Below are positions 1 through 4,359 of a stretch of DNA of 6,789 nt, one piece after another. The translations under genes and the position numbers were made by a program. This stretch comes from Ignavibacteria bacterium (lineage in GTDB: Bacteria > Bacteroidota > Ignavibacteria > Ignavibacteriales > Ignavibacteriaceae): the NCBI GenBank assembly GCA_030648225.1, contig JAUSIA010000169.1, forward strand, positions 1 through 6,789. The letters run 5' to 3'. Under the pieces are notes generated by a model. The model saw only the letters and a program-made list of their open reading frames with translations. It made no database searches and was not told the DNA's origin. How positions within the stretch are numbered: position 1 is the stretch's first letter; the number at the start of each line of letters is the position of its first letter.

Positions 1-2093
1 AATTCAGTTATCTGTTCAAGAACATTATAAGGGTATGGAGAATATATTATAGAAGCCTTGCCGCCAGAATGTTTTACACCCCAAAGTTCATGAGTTACGG
101 GTGAAACGGCAAGATGACCTATTCTTGAATCTTTAAAAAGAATTTTTGTCTCCTCTGTTTCAACATCAAGAACATAAACATCTCTGTAAAGCTGGTTATT
201 ATTTGTTGTATAGAAAAAAAAACCGTTCTCATAATCAAATGCAGTAGAGGCAACTTGATACTGGCTTGGTGTTGGCAAAGTTCCTATATCATTAGATGCA
301 AGAGAACGGAGATCCAGCTTCAGAATTGAGGATAAATGATGCGGTTGATGATAACCAAAAATTACTGTTTCAGATACCGGATCAAAATGAGGCTGAGTTG
401 TAAATCCAAATGGTTCGTCTTTTATTCTTTTTACATAAGTAGTTTTTGATGAATTAAGTTTTTCAATATTCTTTTTCTGAAATTCCTTTTCATATTGTAG
501 GAAATTATTCCATTCTTCATCAAAATCTTTATTAAAAACAATTTCAAATTTATTTTTAAATCCATGGTAAAAATCTCCGGAAGAAATTTTAAACCATTCG
601 AGAAGTTTTTGCGAATCATATTTGATTGCAAGATAAGCGGCAAACCGTCCACCATATAAATAGTATAAAGTCTCTAATAAAAAAGAATTATGAGTTGTTT
701 TTGCATCAAGCCTTATATCTGAAGGAAATTCCTCATTATCAATGACCATAGTCCGGAAATACATTTCATCAAAGTTGCCAAGAATTCTTCCAAAGCCTCC
801 GCTCATCCATGTTTCAAGAAAAACAGCAATAGCTTCCTGATGCCATCTTGGAGTGTAACGACTATAATTCGTAAGAATACTATAGAAAACCGTAATTGGT
901 TGTACCTGTTCGGGAGTAACTTTTTGAAAAACTTTTCTTAAAAAATTTTCAATATTCGATGCCTGGTCATTTACAACTATATGAACAAGTTCATGACTGA
1001 TCAACCACTGCAATCTTTCATTGTAAGGGATATTTTCATAACCCGGTTCCAAAGGTTCAATTTCAAGCCGGATAAAATTCCGGGGAATAGTCGTAGTAGT
1101 TCCAAAACCATAATCACTTACATCGTAAGTGTTAATTATAATTTTCTCTGAAGGTTTATAATCAAAAAGATTCATCAATACTTTTAAAGAGCTTTCGGCA
1201 GAACGAATGATGTAAGGAATTATTGAAGAATGACTTTCACGGTAAAGAACTGTAAAGTTTTCACTTTCGGTTTTAAACCAATCTAAAGGATCTGGCTCAA
1301 CATTAATTCTGACAACAAGATCAGTTGTTCCAGGGATTTCCGAGACCTCGCTAAAATTATAATCAATATTTATTGTTAGAGTTATTTCAAGATTATTGTT
1401 GACAACCATAGATTTGATATTACTTACTAAACTTGTTTTAATTTCAAACACCGAATCTGATTCTAAACTGGAATTATTAAGAATGATTTTGAATTTCCCT
1501 TTATTATAATAGCTCCTGTAAGAAAGAATTTTTTGATCGGAAAAAAGTCTGATTACAATACCGCCGCCTTTTTCATAAACCAGGATTTGTGAAATCTTTG
1601 CTTCGTTTAGTTCTATTTTATCTGATGAATCTTCTTTGAAAAAATCCCCAATAGGAATAACATTACTGCTTATTAACACATTTAATGAATCGGTAAGATA
1701 TATTTTTTTACCCAAAGCAATACTTAATGCTTCTAAAGAGTAACTAATAGGAATATAGAGATGATTCTCTTCTGTGAAAGTGGAAACAGGAAGTTGAAAA
1801 GTTTTGGAATGATTTTCTTTTTTATTCATCAGCGTTATAAAAGGATGACCTGAAGCAAATATTAATTTTGCTTGTTCAAAATCAGCCTCGAAAATGGTTC
1901 CATTATTTATTTTTTGGTGAGGTATTGAAAGTTGATCAATAAAATCAGAAAATGAGAAATAATAGTTTTCATGAAGTTTTTTTACCTTAATTTTATACTG
2001 AGTGTTATTATAATCAATTTTTAATTCTTGGGTCTGGGAATAAAGATGATTGTAGAAAGAAAAAAGAATAAAAAAATAAAACAAAAATCTCAT
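1..2093 (-). CDS. Secreted zinc metallopeptidase (peptidase MA-like) with amidase-type N-terminus and C-terminal beta-propeller, 3' partial
   Basis: The frame is open from the ATG at 2093-2091 to the left edge (697 codons seen; C-terminus missing). Residues 1-19 are a Sec signal peptide rich in Phe and Leu, with likely cleavage after LYS, leaving QTQ. Residues about 30-145 resemble the copper-amine-oxidase N-terminal-like fold (a conserved 'LYIPISYSLEAL...LGKKI' stretch). Residues about 158-264 are beta-rich and AMIN-like. Residues about 270-540 form the catalytic region: H367-E368-L-V-H371 is the zinc-binding HExxH, and W417-H-Q-E420-A fits the WxxEGxA-type third ligand of gluzincins. This is followed by the helical tail ending in a 'DEEWNNF' segment usual for peptidase MA-like proteins. 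From about residue 555, beta blades of TolB/PD40 style begin. Zinc-protease activity outside the cytoplasm is inferred from these motifs; the substrate is unknown. The gene has its own putative promoter below a terminator. The Shine-Dalgarno is weak (GAGATAG). Confidence 0.85.
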   Translation of the reverse strand, partial: MRFLFYFFILFSFYNHLYSQTQELKIDYNNTQYKIKVKKLHENYYFSFSDFIDQLSIPHQKINNGTIFEADFEQAKLIFASGHPFITLMNKKENHSKTFQLPVSTFTEENHLYIPISYSLEALSIALGKKIYLTDSLNVLISSNVIPIGDFFKEDSSDKIELNEAKISQILVYEKGGGIVIRLFSDQKILSYRSYYNKGKFKIILNNSSLESDSVFEIKTSLVSNIKSMVVNNNLEITLTINIDYNFSEVSEIPGTTDLVVRINVEPDPLDWFKTESENFTVLYRESHSSIIPYIIRSAESSLKVLMNLFDYKPSEKIIINTYDVSDYGFGTTTTIPRNFIRLEIEPLEPGYENIPYNERLQWLISHELVHIVVNDQASNIENFLRKVFQKVTPEQVQPITVFYSILTNYSRYTPRWHQEAIAVFLETWMSGGFGRILGNFDEMYFRTMVIDNEEFPSDIRLDAKTTHNSFLLETLYYLYGGRFAAYLAIKYDSQKLLEWFKISSGDFYHGFKNKFEIVFNKDFDEEWNNFLQYEKEFQKKNIEKLNSSKTTYVKRIKDEPFGFTTQPHFDPVSETVIFGYHQPHHLSSILKLDLRSLASNDIGTLPTPSQYQVASTAFDYENGFFFYTTNNNQLYRDVYVLDVETEETKILFKDSRIGHLAVSPVTHELWGVKHSGGKASIIYSPYPYNVLEQITE

Positions 2094-2129
2094 TACAAAA
2101 CTATCTCATGAAATAAATAAGTAAACGTC

Positions 2130-2137
2130 CAAAGATA
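2130..2137 (-). promoter_or_regulatory. Bacteroidota-type -7 promoter box for the metallopeptidase gene
   Basis: The minus strand reads TATCTTTG, an exact match to the TAnnTTTG -7 element used by the primary sigma factor of Bacteroidota. It lies 36 bases before the ATG at 2093, which would give a leader of about 30 bases. I see no clear TTG/TTTG -33 element at the usual distance, so only the -7 half is supported. The position between the terminator and the gene makes a promoter here expected. Confidence 0.5.
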
Positions 2138-2167
2138 AATATTCGATACTAATCTAAAAACCATAAT

Positions 2168-2198
2168 AAAAAAGCCTTCAATTTTCATTGAAGGCTTT
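2168..2198 (-). terminator. Intrinsic terminator of the tandem-repeat protein gene
   Basis: A perfect 12-bp inverted repeat (AAAGCCTTCAAT and ATTGAAGGCTTT, at 2171-2182 and 2187-2198) encloses a 4-base loop. On the minus strand the stem runs straight into six T residues (2173-2168). It lies 63 bases after the stop codon of the repeat gene and before the metallopeptidase start, so it separates the two transcripts. In the plus direction the T-run is displaced by several bases and no gene converges on it. Confidence 0.9.
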
Positions 2199-2261
2199 AA
2201 TTATCTTTTTTGCAAACAGATAATTTAGTTCAACTGTGTCAATTTCCTGTCTTCAGCATAA

Positions 2262-2786
2262 TTATCTTGAAAAACCATAAGTGCTTCCCAATTCATCAAG
2301 CTGTGAGCCTGATCTTGAAAAACCATAACGGCTTCCAAGTTCATCAAGCTGTGAGCCTGATCTTGAAAAACCATAACGACTTCCCAATTCATCAAGCTGT
2401 GAACCTGATCTTGAAAAACCATAAGTGCTTCCCAATTCATCAAGCTGTGAGCCTGATCTTGAGAAACCATAACGGCTTCCAAGTTCATCAAGCTGTGAGC
2501 CTGATCTTGAAAAACCATAACGGCTTCCAAGTTCATCAAGCTGTGAGCCTGATCTTGAAAAACCATAACGGCTTCCGAGTTCTTGAATTTGTGCTGAAGA
2601 TTTGCTCTCAAGAACCGCGATATTCTGTATATCGACTGTTTCACTTGAGTTAGCGGAATTTTGGAGTTGAACTGCGTTTTGAGGAACTCTGTATCTAACA
2701 GCTTCCTCAACATTATTCATAGTTTGAGCATATCCTAAAGAATATACTCCAACTAGAATAATCGCGGAAAAAAGAGCTTTAAGCAT
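2262..2786 (-). CDS. Secreted 16-residue tandem-repeat protein of unknown function
   Basis: A 174-residue protein that I do not recognise. Residues 1-20 are a Sec signal peptide (Lys at position 3, hydrophobic core, likely cleavage after GYA), so the mature protein would begin QTMNN and is exported. Residues 21-52 are a Gln/Asn/Ser-rich spacer. Residues 53-68 look like a degenerate repeat (SKSSAQIQ against SRSGSQLD). Residues 69-174 are six full copies and one 10-residue partial copy of ELGSRYGFSRSGSQLD, with R changed to T in copies 4 and 7. The protein has no Cys or Trp, and each repeat is charge-balanced. It ends inside a repeat through a stop in place of the Ser codon (TCA to TAA is one base). 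The ATG at 2786 is supported by AAGGGTG six bases upstream and by the signal peptide. A sigma-54-like promoter lies 70 bases upstream and a terminator follows. Possible roles are fibre or amyloid matrix protein, adhesin, or precursor of repeated peptides; none can be shown from sequence alone. Confidence 0.82.
   Translation of the reverse strand: MLKALFSAIILVGVYSLGYAQTMNNVEEAVRYRVPQNAVQLQNSANSSETVDIQNIAVLESKSSAQIQELGSRYGFSRSGSQLDELGSRYGFSRSGSQLDELGSRYGFSRSGSQLDELGSTYGFSRSGSQLDELGSRYGFSRSGSQLDELGSRYGFSRSGSQLDELGSTYGFSR
2265..2582 (-). repeat. 48-bp in-frame tandem repeat array (6 full copies plus 30 bp)
   Basis: Seven heads and six tails of a 48-bp unit follow each other without gaps inside the coding sequence. 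Copies differ at only a few sites: the Leu codon (CTC, CTT, TTG), AGC/AGT, CGT (Arg) or ACT (Thr), TTT/TTC and GGC/GGT. Copies 2 and 6 are identical, and the heads of copies 4 and 7 are identical. Because 48 is a multiple of three, gain or loss of units keeps the frame. It also leaves the other frames free of stops through the array, giving spurious open frames on both strands. Confidence 0.97.
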
Positions 2787-2855
2787 AGCACACCCTTTTT
2801 AAATATAACATAGCGTAGAAAATGACACATTTCCCTACAATAGCTCTGTGTTGTG

Positions 2856-2871
2856 TTCAAGATATATACCA
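2856..2871 (-). promoter_or_regulatory. Candidate sigma-54 (-24/-12) promoter of the repeat-protein gene
   Basis: The minus strand reads TGGTAT-ATATC-TTGAA, against the consensus TGGCAC-N5-TTGCW. The GG and TTG cores are exactly spaced, and 8 of 11 consensus positions match. The weakest point is the -12 GC, which is GA here, and the base before TGG is G rather than a pyrimidine. Transcription would start near 2846, giving a leader of about 60 bases before the ATG at 2786. The neighbouring gene encodes a sigma-54 activator, which raises the prior. Confidence 0.35.
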
Positions 2872-2901
2872 CCAGCTAAATTTGCTGATTTAAGGGCGGG
2901 T

Positions 2902-2914
2902 TTTAATCATTAAA
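2902..2914. promoter_or_regulatory. 13-bp perfect palindrome, possible operator
   Basis: TTTAAT-C-ATTAAA is a perfect dyad centred about 37 bases upstream of the -24 element. It could bind a dimeric regulator, but an AT-rich palindrome of this length can arise by chance. Confidence 0.25.
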
Positions 2915-2924
2915 GATAAAATTC

Positions 2925-2935
2925 GTAATTGTTAC
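2925..2935. promoter_or_regulatory. GTAA-TTG-TTAC dyad, possible activator site
   Basis: Perfect 4-bp arms with a 3-base centre, extended by A into the TTACA half-site that also occurs at 2976-2980. The two TTACA half-sites are 44 bases apart, close to four helical turns. The position, about -84 from the predicted start, suits an upstream activating sequence for an NtrC-class activator. Confidence 0.25.
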
Positions 2936-2963
2936 ATTATATATGAAGTAAAAATAGTGGAAT

Positions 2964-2980
2964 TGTAAAATATTCTTACA
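2964..2980. promoter_or_regulatory. TGTAA-N7-TTACA dyad, possible activator site
   Basis: A 17-bp dyad with perfect 5-bp arms, centred about 126 bases upstream of the predicted sigma-54 start and just after the activator stop codon. Size and symmetry fit a Fis-type HTH dimer site. It has no T-run, so it is unlikely to be a terminator. Confidence 0.3.
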
Positions 2981-2985
2981 GATTA

Positions 2986-4359
2986 CTAACTTTTCAGAAG
3001 TTTATCTAACTTCGGTCTGGATATACCCAGAATCTTCGCAGATTTTGTTTTATTTCCCCTCATTTTTCTTAGAACTTCTTTTGCATAAAGTTGTGAGAGT
3101 ATAAGTAAATTAATGTTCTCATAATTTAAATCTAACCGAATCAAATTTGGATGAAATGAAATATGTTCTTCTTTTTCCAGAATGTTCAATGGGAGGTTCT
3201 TTAAAAGAATTGCAAAATCATTTACTCTAAGTAAATTATCTTCGCTAAGCAGAACAGCCCTTTCAACTGCATTTCTTAATTCTCTAACATTTCCGGGCCA
3301 GGTGTAGGAAAGTAAAAATTCTTTTAACCCATCTTCAAATGTATCAATCGACTTATTAAATTGTTCATTAAACTCTTCGACAAATTTTTCTGTAAGAAGA
3401 AGAGTATCTTCTCCTCTTTCTCTTAAAGGAGGCAGCATTATAGATACAACGTTCAGCCTATGATATAGATCGTTCCTGAAAAGATTTTTTTCTACCATAT
3501 CATTTAAATCTCTGTTTGTTGCAGAGATTATTCTTGTGTTTATAGGAATATCATCAACACTTCCAAGTCTGCGAATAACTTTTTTTTCAATAACCCGTAA
3601 TAATTTAACCTGGAGATTAAAACTTAAATCTCCCACCTCATCCAAAAAAAGAGTTCCGTTTTCCGCAAGCTCAATTAAACCCAGCTTCCTGTATAAAGCA
3701 TTTGTAAAAGCACCTTTTTCATGTCCAAATAATTCAGACTCCAGTAAATCTTCAGGAATTGCAGAACAAACTATCTCAACAAATGGAGCATTTGAAGTTT
3801 TACTGTTTTTATGTATAGCTTTTGCAAGTAATCCCTTTCCTGTGCCTGTTTCTCCAAGCAGCAAAACACTAACATAACTATTCTCTGAAACTTTTTTAGC
3901 TATTCCTATTATAGATGAAAATTCTTTTGAGGTACCGACTATAGAATTAAAATCATATAATTCAGATTCTTCTTGCGTAACTGGTGCGGTAAAGTAAGTA
4001 TTATTACTTATAACCTCAGTAAGGTATGAAATGAATTTAGGTATTTCATGAGGGAAGAGAAAAATATTGATGAATCCCATTTTAACCAATGAAGTAATTA
4101 GAAGAGCCGAATCATTTCTGGTAACGACAATAAATTTATTATTTAACGAATCCTTTTGTTCAAATATTTTATTTAAAAAATTCGAATAGAGATTTTCAAC
4201 AAGGAGAACAATAATATCATCTTGTTCTATTTCAATATTGCGAGGAGCTTGGCAAACAATTTCTGCTTCTTTAATATCAAGCTGCTTTATAATAGAAGTT
4301 ACTGTTGAAACTTCTTTCCTATCAGAATAAATTTTAACTTTTACTTTTTTTGAAACCAT
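2986..4359 (-). CDS. Sigma-54-dependent transcriptional activator with degenerate receiver-like domain
   Basis: This 457-residue NtrC-class protein would remodel sigma-54 RNA polymerase with ATP. Residues 5-118 have receiver-like layout but lack the phosphorylation residues: the expected Asp after the third strand is in 'IIVLLVENLY' (Val/Glu) and the KP Lys is Phe102 in 'FLFPHE'. Only the Thr (VVT80) remains. Residues 138-390 are the AAA+ core: Walker A GETGTGKG at 169-176, sigma-54 loop GAFTNA at 216-221 (GAFTGA is usual), Walker B GTLFLDE at 235-241, sensor ATNRD at 280-284, Arg-finger region FRNDLYHRL at 294-302, and sensor II WPGNVREL at 354-361. Residues 425-457 are a Fis-type HTH (NKTKSAKILGISRPKLDKLL). 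The ATG lies inside the end of the upstream gene (19-base overlap), with GGAGAAAG about 10 bases before it, suggesting translational coupling. The likely target is the repeat-protein gene just downstream, by position. Confidence 0.95.
   Translation of the reverse strand: MVSKKVKVKIYSDRKEVSTVTSIIKQLDIKEAEIVCQAPRNIEIEQDDIIVLLVENLYSNFLNKIFEQKDSLNNKFIVVTRNDSALLITSLVKMGFINIFLFPHEIPKFISYLTEVISNNTYFTAPVTQEESELYDFNSIVGTSKEFSSIIGIAKKVSENSYVSVLLLGETGTGKGLLAKAIHKNSKTSNAPFVEIVCSAIPEDLLESELFGHEKGAFTNALYRKLGLIELAENGTLFLDEVGDLSFNLQVKLLRVIEKKVIRRLGSVDDIPINTRIISATNRDLNDMVEKNLFRNDLYHRLNVVSIMLPPLRERGEDTLLLTEKFVEEFNEQFNKSIDTFEDGLKEFLLSYTWPGNVRELRNAVERAVLLSEDNLLRVNDFAILLKNLPLNILEKEEHISFHPNLIRLDLNYENINLLILSQLYAKEVLRKMRGNKTKSAKILGISRPKLDKLLKS

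Larger units (their letters stand above)
2787..2985. other. Intergenic regulatory region between activator and repeat-protein gene
   Basis: These 199 bases hold no open frame that I can support. On the minus strand, in order, they contain two TGTAA/TTACA dyads, a 13-bp perfect palindrome, a sigma-54-like -24/-12 element, a leader of about 60 bases and a Shine-Dalgarno. A weak sigma-70-like alternative (TTGTAG, 17 bases, TACGCT) also exists closer to the gene. No terminator is visible after the activator stop (TAG at 2986-2988), so read-through from the activator is possible. Confidence 0.6.

Noticed and set aside
431..655. Short minus-strand open frame of 74 codons
   Set aside because: It lies wholly inside the metallopeptidase gene in another frame and shows no domain or start signal.
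2138..2166. Second sigma-54-like element (TGGTTT-TTAGA-TTAGT) before the metallopeptidase gene
   Set aside because: Only the TGG and TT match, the -12 GC is lost, and an exact TAnnTTTG box nearby explains transcription better.
2265..2582. CRISPR array or curli-type (CsgA) repeats
   Set aside because: The units are contiguous with no unique spacers and lie inside a coding sequence, so this is not a CRISPR. The unit lacks the curlin Ser-x5-Gln-x-Gly-x2-Asn-x-Ala-x3-Gln spacing.
2210..2653. Plus-strand open frame with repeated 'SLILKNHNGFQVHQAV' units
   Set aside because: It is the antisense shadow of the 48-bp repeat, whose length is a multiple of three. It has no signal peptide and no good ribosome site, and it runs against the terminator-supported minus-strand gene.
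2225..2713. Second minus-strand open frame of 162 codons through the repeats
   Set aside because: It is a frame shadow of the repeat array. The 2262-2786 frame has the signal peptide, Shine-Dalgarno and promoter context, and this one has none.
3536..3877. Plus-strand open frame opposite the activator
   Set aside because: It is antisense to the highly conserved AAA+ core and shows no independent coding features.
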